DNA of 47,175 nucleotides from Acidobacteriota bacterium (GCA_019639215.1 JAHBSH010000001.1:84281-131455); one strand, 5' to 3'; counted from the stretch's first letter, positions 35,449-44,749 are shown. Numbers and translations: made by a program. Notes: a model not told the origin generated them from the letters alone.

Positions 35449-35832
35449 ATGAGCTTCACTTTACACGATCTGAGTTCAGAGGGTTATGAGTTTTCTGCCA
35501 GCGTATGGCATTGGAAGGCTGTCTTGGAGATCATAAAGAGCCTAGATGTCATAAGCGACGGGAAGATCCGGCAAATGGGGTACAACGCTTTGGGGGTTCG
35601 GGTTGAGGCAGAAGACGCCCACTTCATTGCCGAAAAGATCAACACGGTGATCCTGCCAAAGCTGGAGCCGAACAAAAGGATGTTCTCTGACCTGAGCATA
35701 ACGTCTGAGCCGGATGACGGTACCATCTACAAAGACGATGACGAACAATGGAAGAATTACAGCGTTGACCACGACTGGTTAAAGGAATTTTCCGATTTCT
35801 GCCTTAGCTCCAAAGGGTTTCAGATCTTCTAA
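35449..35832 (+). CDS. Small hypothetical protein
   Basis: A 127-aa soluble, acidic protein of no family I recognise. It has an aromatic cluster near the N-terminus (ASVWHWKAVLEII), a central MGYNALGVRVEAEDAHFIAEKI and a C-terminus DHDWLKEFSDFCLSSKGFQIF. The DUF445 gene starts 44 nt downstream in the same direction, so they may be cotranscribed. Confidence 0.62.
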   Translation: MSFTLHDLSSEGYEFSASVWHWKAVLEIIKSLDVISDGKIRQMGYNALGVRVEAEDAHFIAEKINTVILPKLEPNKRMFSDLSITSEPDDGTIYKDDDEQWKNYSVDHDWLKEFSDFCLSSKGFQIF

Positions 35833-35876
35833 ACAATTGACTGAACTTCTTTTGCTCTGCAACCGTCTTCATTCAA

Positions 35877-37508
35877 ATGGAACTTTCACCGACATTCTTT
35901 GGCCTTTTCAACCAACTTGCCGATATTGCAGGCAATATTTGGTTTCAAATGGCATTACTTGTCATGATCGCCACATTTCACGGTTATGGTGCAGCGTGGC
36001 TTGCGGTCAGGATGTTGTTTCGACCGCGTGAACCATTCAAGATCTTGGGACTGACCCTATTTCCTCAGGGAATGATACCCCGCCATCGCGAACGCTTGGC
36101 AAACGCCATCGGGAAGGCTGTCGGCGAAGAACTTGTCTCTCAGGAAACCATCATGGATGAGCTTCTCGGCAAGGAGTTCCTCCATCGAAAGATCCGCGAA
36201 GCGGTCGATGCATATACTGATGACCTTCTAACCGAAAGATTTCCTTCGCTTATCGAAGCTCTGCCTCAAAGCCTCCGTGAACCGGTGCTTGATTCTATAA
36301 CCTCACTTCAGTTCAAGATAGCAGAACATATAGAGGAGTTTCTCGGAAGTGATGAGTCACTAAAGACTGTTTCTTCTTTAGTAGAAAAACGTGTCGACGA
36401 CCTGTTGTCTCGCCGTGTGTCTGAAGTTGTTGATGAGAAAAACTTTCAAAAGCTTGTCGATTTTGTAAATGAACGTATATCCATAGCCATTCAGTCACGA
36501 TCTCTTGAAGCAAAGATCAGGGAGTTTGTCGGTTATCGGCTTGATGACCTCATCAGTTCCGACACACCGCTTGGACATCTGTTCACCGATGACGCTGTTG
36601 TTCTTCTAAAGGAAAAGGCAAATGCACAAGTTGCTCCGATGGCCCATCATCTTACAGAGATCGCCGCCGCTGAAAAGACCAGGGATCAGATAGGATCTCT
36701 TATCAAAAAAGAAGTTCATCAGTATTACGAAGCTCTTCCGTTTTTCAAAAAGATCTTCGTTTCACGAGAGAATCTCCTTGGCGAGGTTGATGATCTTGTT
36801 AATGAAAGCCTTCCTAAACGCATAGAGGAAACCTTAAAAGGTGATTTTTTTGCGGATGAGGCTCGGTCGTTCATCAATAACAGCATTGATAAAGCAATGG
36901 AAAGGCCGCTCCCAGACATTATCGGCACTGTTGAACCGGAACAACTTAACCTTCTCAAAGATCAGATAACTCGATCCATAATTTCTCTGCTTCGAGGCGA
37001 AGCAATGACAAAACAAGTTTCTCAATTTGTCAGCGACACGCTTGAGCGTTTTCGCCCTCATAGCCTGGATTCGATATTGAGAACGATCCATCCACATTCA
37101 GAGGAAAGACTTAAAGAATCCCTTTCCAGTGGACTAATAAAGGTTATCTCTCGGCCGGAAACATCGCGAATGATCAATGAGATGATCGCCCGTCAAATAG
37201 ACACTCTTCTTTCAGCGCCAATAGGAAAAGCGTCTGATTATATCTCTGAGGAAAAACTTCGGTCAGCAGGTTCTACTGTCGCAGATGCGATAGTTGCTGC
37301 TATCCGGGAAAAATTGCCGCAGGCTATCCGCGATTTCGACGTTGGTGGTGTCGTGCGACAGAAGATAATGAATTATCCCGCCGACAAACTCGAAGCCCTT
37401 ATACTTTCCGTAGCAAAGGAACACCTCAGAACAATAGAGTTGTTTGGAGCCTTTCTGGGCCTTTTGATCGGGATTGGACAAGCTGCTTTCCATTGGTTCA
37501 ACGGGTAA
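35877..37508 (+). CDS. DUF445 family membrane protein
   Basis: A 543-aa protein with one N-terminal helix (FQMALLVMIATFHGYGAAWLAVRMLF) and one C-terminal helix (LFGAFLGLLIGIGQAAFHWF) flanking a long, charged, helical middle rich in repeating ELV/LID patterns. The motif RMLFRPREPFKILGLTLFPQGMIPRHRERLANAIG is characteristic of DUF445 (YheB-like). Function unknown; topology suggests a long helical body between two membrane anchors. Its length is usual for the family or slightly above. Confidence 0.85.
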   Translation: MELSPTFFGLFNQLADIAGNIWFQMALLVMIATFHGYGAAWLAVRMLFRPREPFKILGLTLFPQGMIPRHRERLANAIGKAVGEELVSQETIMDELLGKEFLHRKIREAVDAYTDDLLTERFPSLIEALPQSLREPVLDSITSLQFKIAEHIEEFLGSDESLKTVSSLVEKRVDDLLSRRVSEVVDEKNFQKLVDFVNERISIAIQSRSLEAKIREFVGYRLDDLISSDTPLGHLFTDDAVVLLKEKANAQVAPMAHHLTEIAAAEKTRDQIGSLIKKEVHQYYEALPFFKKIFVSRENLLGEVDDLVNESLPKRIEETLKGDFFADEARSFINNSIDKAMERPLPDIIGTVEPEQLNLLKDQITRSIISLLRGEAMTKQVSQFVSDTLERFRPHSLDSILRTIHPHSEERLKESLSSGLIKVISRPETSRMINEMIARQIDTLLSAPIGKASDYISEEKLRSAGSTVADAIVAAIREKLPQAIRDFDVGGVVRQKIMNYPADKLEALILSVAKEHLRTIELFGAFLGLLIGIGQAAFHWFNG

Positions 37509-37615
37509 GTGGTTTTCTAAATTAATAAGCCGTAAACACCTCTTAATTATGCTGAACTTAAAACCTCTTTCCATCGTTATCAATTAACGATCGGGTTATT
37601 CCGAAGGAGGGAATT

Positions 37616-38314
37616 ATGAAAAAGTTCGGTATATTGGTGCTTATCGGGGCTGTAATGCTGGGAGTTGTTCTTGCCAACTCAATATCTTACGGAAAGGTGA
37701 CACTTGGCGATGTCTTTTCGTTCAGGAGCGGTATCAAGGGTTCTGGAAATGTAGTTTCTGAATCGAGAAACTCTTCGTCCTTCACATCTGTCAAAGTAAG
37801 TGGTGTTTTTGATGTTAAGATCGTTGTCGGCAGCACACAGAGTATATCGGTAGAAGCCGAAGATAATCTCTTGCCATTCATAGAGACAGAAGTTGATGGT
37901 GAAAACCTGACCATTCGATCCTCTAAGAACCTGAAGCCGACACGTCCGATGAAGATATTGATTTCCGTCCAAAACATCGAACACCTTAAAACATCCGGAG
38001 CCTCTTCAGTATCGGTTGAGAGTGTAAATAACTCTTCTCTGACCGTTGATGTAAGTGGGGCCTCTAAAGCCGTTTTCTCGGGTACGACGGGTGAGCTTAA
38101 TATTGAGGTTAGTGGCGCGTCAAACATCAACACAGCGGATCTTCTTTCTCAAAACGCCACGGTTGACGCCTCAGGGGCTAGCAAGGCTAGTGTGAATTCA
38201 GCTCAAAGCTTGAAAGCAAAGTCATCTGGTGCAAGTTCTATTCGTTACTCCGGGTCTCCGGGTAACATCGAAGTTAAACGTTCTGGCGCTGGCAGTATCG
38301 AACCTGCTCAATAG
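37616..38314 (+). CDS. GIN-domain (DUF2807) exported protein
   Basis: A 232-aa protein with a signal-type N-terminus and a strong AAGGAGGG ribosome-binding site. Repeated beta motifs (VKVSGVFDVKIV, LKTSGASSVSV, VDVSGASKAVF, IEVSGASNIN, VDASGASKASV, KSSGASSIRY, VKRSGAGSIE) form the SGAS-type ladder typical of head GIN domains. It is likely a surface or periplasmic beta-helical fold. The Ser content is high. A strong terminator follows. Confidence 0.88.
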   Translation: MKKFGILVLIGAVMLGVVLANSISYGKVTLGDVFSFRSGIKGSGNVVSESRNSSSFTSVKVSGVFDVKIVVGSTQSISVEAEDNLLPFIETEVDGENLTIRSSKNLKPTRPMKILISVQNIEHLKTSGASSVSVESVNNSSLTVDVSGASKAVFSGTTGELNIEVSGASNINTADLLSQNATVDASGASKASVNSAQSLKAKSSGASSIRYSGSPGNIEVKRSGAGSIEPAQ

Positions 38315-38340
38315 AGATTATCTAAAAAAGGTGTAAGATC

Positions 38341-38379
38341 GGGTGGAATGTTGTATAAACATTCTACCCCTTATTTTTT
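38341..38379 (+). terminator. Intrinsic terminator after the GIN-domain gene
   Basis: Arms GGGTGGAATGTT (38341-38352) and AACATTCTACCC (38358-38369) pair over 12 bp with one wobble, a 5-nt loop and the T-run CTTATTTTTT. The next ATG is only 7 nt beyond the T-run. Confidence 0.85.
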
Positions 38380-38385
38380 CAAAAG

Positions 38386-38844
38386 ATGGAAAATTCAAAG
38401 CTTTTCACTATATTGCTCATTGTTGCCGCGGTCGTTATCACGGGTTTCGCTGTCTTTCATATCATCAGAGTAAACGAGATCGAACCTGTCACTCAAATAA
38501 ACGAGACCGTCAAATATACACGGGGCACTGTTGTGGAAGGCCCGATCAATGTTCCTTCAGGCGAATATTTATCGTTTCGGATAAACCTTAACAGGCGCGG
38601 CGTCTTGAGTGGAACAATGAAGTCGCCCAGTGAAGATGAAAAGATCGAGACTTTTCTTTTTGACAGTGAAAATTTTAATCTGTGGAAGGAAGGTAAAGAA
38701 TTTCAGACGATACTTAGTTCCGGTCATCTATCTTACGTAGTTGTCAAAAAAAGTTTGGATGTTGGTGACTATTATTTGGTTTTCAGCGGACGTTCAAATC
38801 CCGAAAGGGCCGTCCAAGCTGAGGCATCTTTTTCTCTTGATTGA
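38386..38844 (+). CDS. Small membrane-anchored protein, unknown
   Basis: A 152-aa protein with one N-terminal helix (LFTILLIVAAVVITGFAVFHIIRV) and a beta-rich domain outside the membrane (VPSGEYLSFRINLNRRGVLSGTMKS; DVGDYYLVFSGRSNPERAVQAEASFSL) that resembles a bacterial pre-peptidase or GOLD-like sandwich. The family is not certain. The start ATG sits 7 nt after the T-run of the preceding terminator with no visible ribosome-binding site, so it is unclear how it is expressed. Confidence 0.65.
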   Translation: MENSKLFTILLIVAAVVITGFAVFHIIRVNEIEPVTQINETVKYTRGTVVEGPINVPSGEYLSFRINLNRRGVLSGTMKSPSEDEKIETFLFDSENFNLWKEGKEFQTILSSGHLSYVVVKKSLDVGDYYLVFSGRSNPERAVQAEASFSLD

Positions 38845-38850
38845 TCTCGC

Positions 38851-39255
38851 TTAAGTCTCGACGGCTTCAGTCCTAACCCCGAGAATGTGATCGTTGTAAA
38901 CGCCCAGGATGAATATTTCTATCTTTACACGGCCGATCTTGTAACACATTAGATCTGAAAGGTTGTTGTTAAGCAATTCTTGTAATTTTCTATACCTTTC
39001 TGTCTGTTTTCTTTTTTCCTCATTATGCCAACTTCTTTCTGTCGTCAGATTTTCAAAAAAAGAGGCTATCTGTTCCTTGTTCACTTTTCCTGTTGCTGAT
39101 CTAGAGAGCTTTTTAACTATTCTCGGAATTGAAACACCCGTCTCTTTTTGAACACAAACTAAAGAAAATAAGCTGTCTGTTTCGCTTACGTAGGTCAGGT
39201 CCTTTACGGCCTTTTCAATTTCCTTTTTTATAGCGTCAAGGTTTTTTGATTCCAT
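38851..39255 (-). CDS. NuiA-like nuclease A inhibitor
   Basis: A 134-aa protein that lines up with the NuiA nuclease inhibitor of Nostoc/Anabaena as I remember it: the opening KDLTYVSETDSLFSLV, the central IASFFENLTTERSWHNEEKRKQTERYRKLQELLNNNLSDL and the ending FILGVYNDHILGVRTEAVET all correspond in order and spacing. NuiA binds and blocks a non-specific DNA/RNA nuclease. No such nuclease gene is seen in this window. It lies immediately left of dnaA, divergent from it. Confidence 0.8.
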   Translation of the reverse strand: MESKNLDAIKKEIEKAVKDLTYVSETDSLFSLVCVQKETGVSIPRIVKKLSRSATGKVNKEQIASFFENLTTERSWHNEEKRKQTERYRKLQELLNNNLSDLMCYKIGRVKIEIFILGVYNDHILGVRTEAVET

Positions 39256-39700
39256 GAAAAAATTTTCTTAAAAAATGACCGGATTTTACCAAATTAATGG
39301 TCCTCTAAGGGTCTAGAAAGAGCCGCTTCTCAGCTTCAAATTATTGCATATTAAGAGGTTTATGACGACAATGGTCACAAAATTTATTTCTGTGGATTTC
39401 TGTTTGCAAAGACATTTCGTCTATGTTAATCTGTCAACCGTTTCGAAGATATTAGTTCTTGTAAATTGTTGAAAACAAAACACTTAAAGTGTAACTTTAA
39501 GTTTTGGTTCTATTTCCACAACCCTGTGGAAAAAATTGTGGAAAAGTGTTAATTCCCTGGAAATCGGTAAGTTAAACACCGTATTTCCGAAGGTCAAATA
39601 TTTCCAAAATAAATACTGACCGATCTTTTCATATTTCCACCTGAAGCGTTTTCTCAATTTTCAGAACCGTCCTTTGAAAAAAGTTTACTGGAGACCGTTA
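39256..39700. other. dnaA upstream region with two DnaA boxes
   Basis: An AT-rich 445-nt region. Two TGTGGAAAA boxes (complement TTTTCCACA) lie at 39525-39533 and 39537-39545, and there is a one-mismatch box at 39512-39520. These could regulate dnaA or be part of a bipartite origin. No clear sigma70 promoter was picked out. Confidence 0.55.
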
Positions 39701-41128
39701 GTGGAAGCTACTGTTGACAAAATTAAAACCTGGAACTCAATTCTCGAGATAGTAGAGAAAAGACTCAATAAGCATATCTTTGAGAACTGGTTTTTAAAGG
39801 TAGAGTGTCTTTCGATCGATGAAGTATTATGTACCGTCGATCTAAAAGCAAACTCTATCACCAGAGATTGGATAAACGATTACTACAAAGACCTTCTCAA
39901 CCACTGTCTTAACTTAGTTGGCCTTTCCGGTTACACGATCAAATGGATAACCGACGGCGCTGATATTCCTGCACAAAAAAGTGAGAGACAACATGAAAAG
40001 ATATCTCCTAGTTCTGATGAAGACACGGGTTTAATTTGGAAGAACGATACCGGCCACACAGAATCAGATAAAAAAGATATAAGTATCTCTATAAAGGAAT
40101 CATTTGAGAATTCTTTGAATCCTAAATACACCTTCGACAAATTTGTTGTCGGTTCATGCAACCAGTTCGCTCATGCAGCAGCTCTCGGCGCGGCAGAGTC
40201 ACCCGGAAACACATACAATCCTCTTTTTATTTACGGTGGGACCGGACTTGGCAAAACGCATCTGATGCATGCCATAGGACATTCCATAAAACAAAACAAC
40301 AAGAACCTTCGTGTTTCATACTTTACGTCTGAGAAGTTCATGAATGACCTTATCAATGCGATCAGGTATGAGAAGACATCTGCTTTTCGTGAAAAATACA
40401 GGTCCATTGATGTTCTACTTATAGACGATGTTCAGTTTCTTGCCGGGAAAGATCGAACACAGAATGAATTCTTCCACACATTCAATGCTCTTCATAACGA
40501 ACAAAAACAGATCGTACTGACGTCTGATTGCCCGCCGAGAGATATTCCTAAACTGGAGGAAAGGCTGCATTCACGTTTTGAATGGGGTCTTATAGCAGAT
40601 CTCGAACCGCCGGACCTTGAAACAAAAGTTGCTATTCTAAAAAGAAAAGCAGATATGGACGGCATTGATCTTCCGGATGATATTGCTATTTACATAGCAG
40701 GCAAGATCAAAAGCAATGTTCGCGAACTGGAGGGTTCGCTTGTTAGGCTTGTGGCAATATCTTCGCTAAGAGCAATGCCAATAACAAAATTGCTTGCTCA
40801 GGATGCATTAAAGAACATTATTGACAGTGAGCATCCGGAAGGTTTGACAATGGAGCGTATTGCCCGTGTTGTAGCCTCTCATTATAAACTCACTATAGAA
40901 GAGTTAAAGGCAAAGAATAACAGCCGGGCAATAGCCTTTCCTCGTCAGGTGGCAATGTATCTGTGTAAAAGGCTGACGAAACACAGCTATCCTGAGATCG
41001 GCAGAGAGTTTGGCGGCAAGCATCATACTACAGTGATGCATTCATACGAAAAGATAGACACAATGGCCAGAGACGATAGGAATTTCCACAAGACCATCAA
41101 TGAGTTTATCGATAGTCTTTGCAATTAG
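39701..41128 (+). CDS. dnaA: Chromosomal replication initiator protein DnaA
   Basis: A 475-aa AAA+ initiator. Walker A is GGTGLGKTHLMHA, Walker B LLIDDVQF, sensor region LTSDCPPRDIPKLEERLHSRFEWG, and the DNA-binding signature GREFGGKHHTTVMHSYEKI is at the C-terminus. The N-terminal domain (WNSILEIVEKRLNKHIFENWF) is intact. I chose the GTG at 39701 because GGAG lies 7 nt upstream; a TTG at 39674 would add 9 residues. DnaA boxes flank the gene on both sides. Confidence 0.96.
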   Translation: MEATVDKIKTWNSILEIVEKRLNKHIFENWFLKVECLSIDEVLCTVDLKANSITRDWINDYYKDLLNHCLNLVGLSGYTIKWITDGADIPAQKSERQHEKISPSSDEDTGLIWKNDTGHTESDKKDISISIKESFENSLNPKYTFDKFVVGSCNQFAHAAALGAAESPGNTYNPLFIYGGTGLGKTHLMHAIGHSIKQNNKNLRVSYFTSEKFMNDLINAIRYEKTSAFREKYRSIDVLLIDDVQFLAGKDRTQNEFFHTFNALHNEQKQIVLTSDCPPRDIPKLEERLHSRFEWGLIADLEPPDLETKVAILKRKADMDGIDLPDDIAIYIAGKIKSNVRELEGSLVRLVAISSLRAMPITKLLAQDALKNIIDSEHPEGLTMERIARVVASHYKLTIEELKAKNNSRAIAFPRQVAMYLCKRLTKHSYPEIGREFGGKHHTTVMHSYEKIDTMARDDRNFHKTINEFIDSLCN

Positions 41129-41507
41129 TTAAAGCTTTTATAAGTTAATTTGATCTTTGATTATATCCACAGGCAGTTAAAGGGAGTAATATATATAAGT
41201 GGTTTATTTTCAACACTTATATTAAATTTTCCACATTTCCTCGAAGCAATCAATGACTGATCTGTGGAAAGATGTGGAAAATAGATGCGAAAATATATTT
41301 TCCACATTCAGGACATATTTTCCACAGGTTTTCCACATAAGTATGTGGATGAAAAAAAGCAGTATTTATCGGTATAAATGTCATTTTTACAGTTATCAAC
41401 AGCCCATACTACTGCTGCTATGTATTTATACAATATGTTTTGTATGATATTAGAAAACAAAAACCGTCAGGTATAAATACCGCGGATCATTGCGAGAGGT
41501 TTCGATC
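41129..41507. other. Putative oriC: dnaA-dnaN intergenic region with clustered DnaA boxes
   Basis: An AT-rich, 379-nt non-coding region. Exact TTTTCCACA boxes occur at 41227, 41298, 41318 and 41329 (+) and at 41273 (-, as TGTGGAAAA). One-mismatch forms are at 41163-41171, 41263-41271, 41344-41352 and 41393-41401. Tight spacing of the boxes between 41227 and 41337, followed by a very AT-rich stretch to 41460, fits a DnaA-binding region plus unwinding element. A small palindrome GGTATAAATACC lies at 41470-41481. Confidence 0.7.
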
Positions 41508-42719
41508 ATGGAATTCACTATCAAGCAGAACGCTCTAAAAGAAGAACTAAGTTATATTCAGGGAGTCGTGGAACGAAAGAGCACTATACCAGTGCTTTCA
41601 AATATTCTTATCGAATCCCTGGGAGAAAATTCCATACGTATCGTGGGAACCGATCTTGATGTAACGATCCGCTGTGATGCGGAAGCTGATATTAAAACGC
41701 CCGGATCGATGTGCATTCAAGCTCGTAAACTTTTTGACATTGTCAGAACACTTGACGGTGGTGATGTTCATTTCAAAAAAGAAGAGAACGAATGGGTGAG
41801 GATGAAAGCCGGCAGAGCGAGTTTTCGCCTTGCAGGAGTAAATCGCGAACAATACCCTGAGATACCGATTTTCAAATCAGCTCCGCTTAGCCTTCCAGCG
41901 GATGTGTTTGCTTTTTTCATTCAGAACACTTCGTTTGCAATAACGACTGAGCAAAGCCGATTCACACTTTCAGGAGCAAAGTTTATTGTGTCTGACGGTG
42001 TTGCCCGAATGGTAACAACAGATGGGCATCGCCTTGCTTTTGTAGAGAGACACTTTGATAATGGCGGCGATGAAAAGATGGATGTCCTGATACCGAAAAA
42101 AGCGTTACTTGAGCTTGTTAAGTTGTCACGTGGCTATGACGGCGAAGTTCAGTTTGGAGAAGATCAGAATCACATCTATTTTGAAACCGACGGCCGTCTG
42201 CTTATTACCAGAAAATTGTCCGGCAACTTTCCTAACTATGAGATGGTCATACCAAAGGACAATGACAAAAAAGCTACGTTTGATCTCTCTGACATTAAAT
42301 CTGCTGTCAGGCGAATAGCGTTAATGGCTGATGAAAGAAATCGTTCTATTCGGGTTCTGATACGCGAGGGTGAAGTAGAGATAACGGCCCAATCGAGCGA
42401 GGATGGAGAAGGTGTTGAGGTAATTCCTTCTGATTATAAAGGTGAAGAAGTCACTCTAGGCTTTAACCATCTTTATCTGCAGGAATTTCTGAACAATATT
42501 AGTTCTGTAGAGAATATTGCGAATGCCGTTACCGAGACACCGGGAACTGACGACGGCGGATCAGACGGATCAAATGCAGCAACAGCTAGGGCTAAGGAAC
42601 CAGCTGAGCCTACAAAGATATCTTTTGAATTCAAAGATTCTAATGCGGCAACACAAATGCGTATAGAAGGCGAAACAGCCTATGACTATAAGTACATAGT
42701 GATGCCGCTAAGGATATGA
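41508..42719 (+). CDS. dnaN: DNA polymerase III subunit beta (sliding clamp)
   Basis: A 403-aa clamp, ATG at 41508. It begins MEFTIKQNALKEELSYIQGVVERKSTIPVLSNILI and ends with the conserved VMPLRI that sits in the partner-binding pocket. An unusual low-complexity stretch rich in Gly/Ser/Ala/Asp/Thr/Glu (about residues 336-368) is inserted in the third domain before KISFEFKDSNAATQM. The gene follows dnaA as is standard. The alternative start at 41490 would add six residues. Confidence 0.96.
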   Translation: MEFTIKQNALKEELSYIQGVVERKSTIPVLSNILIESLGENSIRIVGTDLDVTIRCDAEADIKTPGSMCIQARKLFDIVRTLDGGDVHFKKEENEWVRMKAGRASFRLAGVNREQYPEIPIFKSAPLSLPADVFAFFIQNTSFAITTEQSRFTLSGAKFIVSDGVARMVTTDGHRLAFVERHFDNGGDEKMDVLIPKKALLELVKLSRGYDGEVQFGEDQNHIYFETDGRLLITRKLSGNFPNYEMVIPKDNDKKATFDLSDIKSAVRRIALMADERNRSIRVLIREGEVEITAQSSEDGEGVEVIPSDYKGEEVTLGFNHLYLQEFLNNISSVENIANAVTETPGTDDGGSDGSNAATARAKEPAEPTKISFEFKDSNAATQMRIEGETAYDYKYIVMPLRI

Positions 42720-42744
42720 TTCTGTCTAGCTAAGTATCTCTAGT

Positions 42745-44424
42745 CTAATGAGACTTCAAAACCCATCCGTTTGGATCAATAGAAATTGGCGGACACTCTG
42801 AACAAGAAACAATGTAGGTCTGTTTCTGATTATTTGCTGAAAATCTAATAGGTTTTCCGTTACCTACTACGATATCTATCGGCATCGGGAATGGCATATT
42901 GTTCGGCGTATCCCAATGCAATTCTATTTGGCCGCCATTTATATTACTCACCAATTTCGGCAACTCAGGCTGGCGAAGGTAAAGCTCAAAGAACCAGTCC
43001 AACTTCATCCCTGATTCGGTTTCTGCGATGTTAAGAAGATCGTCCGTGTTGACCAATCTCGTCTGGCGGCCATCAGTATATGTTTCCATTTCTTTGGTCG
43101 GGTAAGCCATTCGGCGAAGCGATCTGAAAAAAGCATCATCGCCTATCAGATAGCGAAGCGTGTGAAGAATAACTGCTCCCTTACCGTAAATATCACCATC
43201 GCTGGAGACAAAATCAGGCCCGGCGAGATAGACCTCATAAGAGAATTTCTGTTCACGTGGAGCAACGGGCTGTTTGTTCCTGGTTCTGGATGCAGTTCGG
43301 CGCATTGCTTCCATATACTTATCTTTTTTACCAAGATGCTCCAGGTAAAGAGAGTCCATATATGACTGAAATCCTTCGTGGATCCAGAAATCGCGCCAAT
43401 CTGTTGCCGTTACAAGATTAGCCCACCATTCGTGTCCAAACTCATGAAGCTGCAGCCAATCATAACCATCTTCGTTATAACGAAACTTATTACCGTAAGC
43501 CAAATGGGTTGAATGTTCCATGCCCAGATGAGGCGTCTCTACTATTCCTAGTTTCTGGGAACGAAAAGGAAAAGGGCCAAGGTACTTTTCATAAAAAGCG
43601 TTGTATTTTTTAGTTTCGTCAATTAGTTTTTGGCCGTTCTCAAAACTTTCCGGCAAGATATAAAATTCTATCGGTATCATTTCGCCGGTTATGCTTTTTA
43701 CAGAATCCTTTATAACGCGATACGGAGCAGCGTCGAACAATATCGAGTAATTCGGGATCGGGTGTGTCATTCTCCAAGTAAAGGTAGTTGTATTGTTCGC
43801 ATTTTGTCTGGTCTTTTCTAATTTACCCGGACCGACGGCAAACAAAGGATCCGGCACCGTTATATCCATAGTTACTTTGTCGGGTTTATCGGATGGGTGA
43901 TCCTTTACCGGAAATAAAAGGTCAGCACCATCATTTTGCATCGCTATTGATATCCAATCAGCACCGGAAGGCGTCTTCGTCCACATAAAACCACCGACCC
44001 AAGGAGGATTAGGTGCAATACGCGGAACGCCTTCGTACCATACGCTGGTCTTGATCTTTTCACCGACCTGTTTTGTTTGAGGAAAGAATATTTTTATTCT
44101 GCTTTCTTCTCTTTCATACTGTAACGATTTTGATCCGTCGCTTACACGCAGAACTTTATACGGAGTATCAAGATCAAGGATTATTACGTTTGTTGGGATA
44201 ACGATCTTTGCAGTCATTACGGCGTGTCCTTCCAGCTTCTTTTGATCAGGAATGACATTAAAACTCAATTCGTAAGATTCGACGTCGAAAGCAGCTTGTT
44301 CAAATACCAAAGGCCCGCCGGTCTTTGTAGGTTTAGCCCCAAGCTCGCGCTGAGCAAAGGAACCCGCAGCAAGAAACACCGAAAGAACGAACAAAGAAAG
44401 GATGTTGGATTTACGATACATCAT
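42745..44424 (-). CDS. M1-family zinc metallopeptidase, exported
   Basis: A 559-aa protein with a signal peptide (NILSLFVLSVFLAAGSFAQ). The zinc site is LHEFGHEWWANLV (HExxH) with the third ligand Glu in IHEGFQSYMDSL. The substrate-binding motif GMEH stands in the place of the usual GAMEN. The N-terminal beta domain contains YELSFNVIPDQKKLEGHAVM. The ATG at 44424 is preferred (a second ATG follows at 44421). It overlaps by 14 nt the preceding small gene, which suggests translational coupling. Confidence 0.9.
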   Translation of the reverse strand: MMYRKSNILSLFVLSVFLAAGSFAQRELGAKPTKTGGPLVFEQAAFDVESYELSFNVIPDQKKLEGHAVMTAKIVIPTNVIILDLDTPYKVLRVSDGSKSLQYEREESRIKIFFPQTKQVGEKIKTSVWYEGVPRIAPNPPWVGGFMWTKTPSGADWISIAMQNDGADLLFPVKDHPSDKPDKVTMDITVPDPLFAVGPGKLEKTRQNANNTTTFTWRMTHPIPNYSILFDAAPYRVIKDSVKSITGEMIPIEFYILPESFENGQKLIDETKKYNAFYEKYLGPFPFRSQKLGIVETPHLGMEHSTHLAYGNKFRYNEDGYDWLQLHEFGHEWWANLVTATDWRDFWIHEGFQSYMDSLYLEHLGKKDKYMEAMRRTASRTRNKQPVAPREQKFSYEVYLAGPDFVSSDGDIYGKGAVILHTLRYLIGDDAFFRSLRRMAYPTKEMETYTDGRQTRLVNTDDLLNIAETESGMKLDWFFELYLRQPELPKLVSNINGGQIELHWDTPNNMPFPMPIDIVVGNGKPIRFSANNQKQTYIVSCSECPPISIDPNGWVLKSH

Positions 44425-44749
44425 ATTCAGGCCACTCTGATTCAAAAATAAACTCGATGACGTTTGTAGAAAATGTAAAACGCCACTGGTTGCTTCCTAT
44501 TTCCTGCGACTCTACGCCGATAGTGTCCCAAGGAAGTTGAAGATAATCTGGTTCATCTTCTATATCGTTATCAAGAAATGATGTTTCCAAAAATACGACG
44601 TTTGCTTTTAAAAAATTGAAAAGAACTACTTTTGAAACATCTTCCCAAGACGACATTCCAATTACAATCATATCGACAGAGATCTCAAAATGGGAAAGAG
44701 CCAGCAAATTGTTTGGAATAAAAATCTCTTTTTCTAAGCTTCGTGACAT
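44411..44749 (-). CDS. Small hypothetical protein overlapping the M1 peptidase gene
   Basis: A 112-aa soluble protein of unknown family, taking the ATG at 44749 (MSRSLEK). It has many hydrophobic/acidic patches and ends in ESEWPEYDVS. The stop lies 14 nt inside the peptidase gene. A ribosome-binding site is not visible, so the start is tentative. Confidence 0.55.
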   Translation of the reverse strand: MSRSLEKEIFIPNNLLALSHFEISVDMIVIGMSSWEDVSKVVLFNFLKANVVFLETSFLDNDIEDEPDYLQLPWDTIGVESQEIGSNQWRFTFSTNVIEFIFESEWPEYDVS

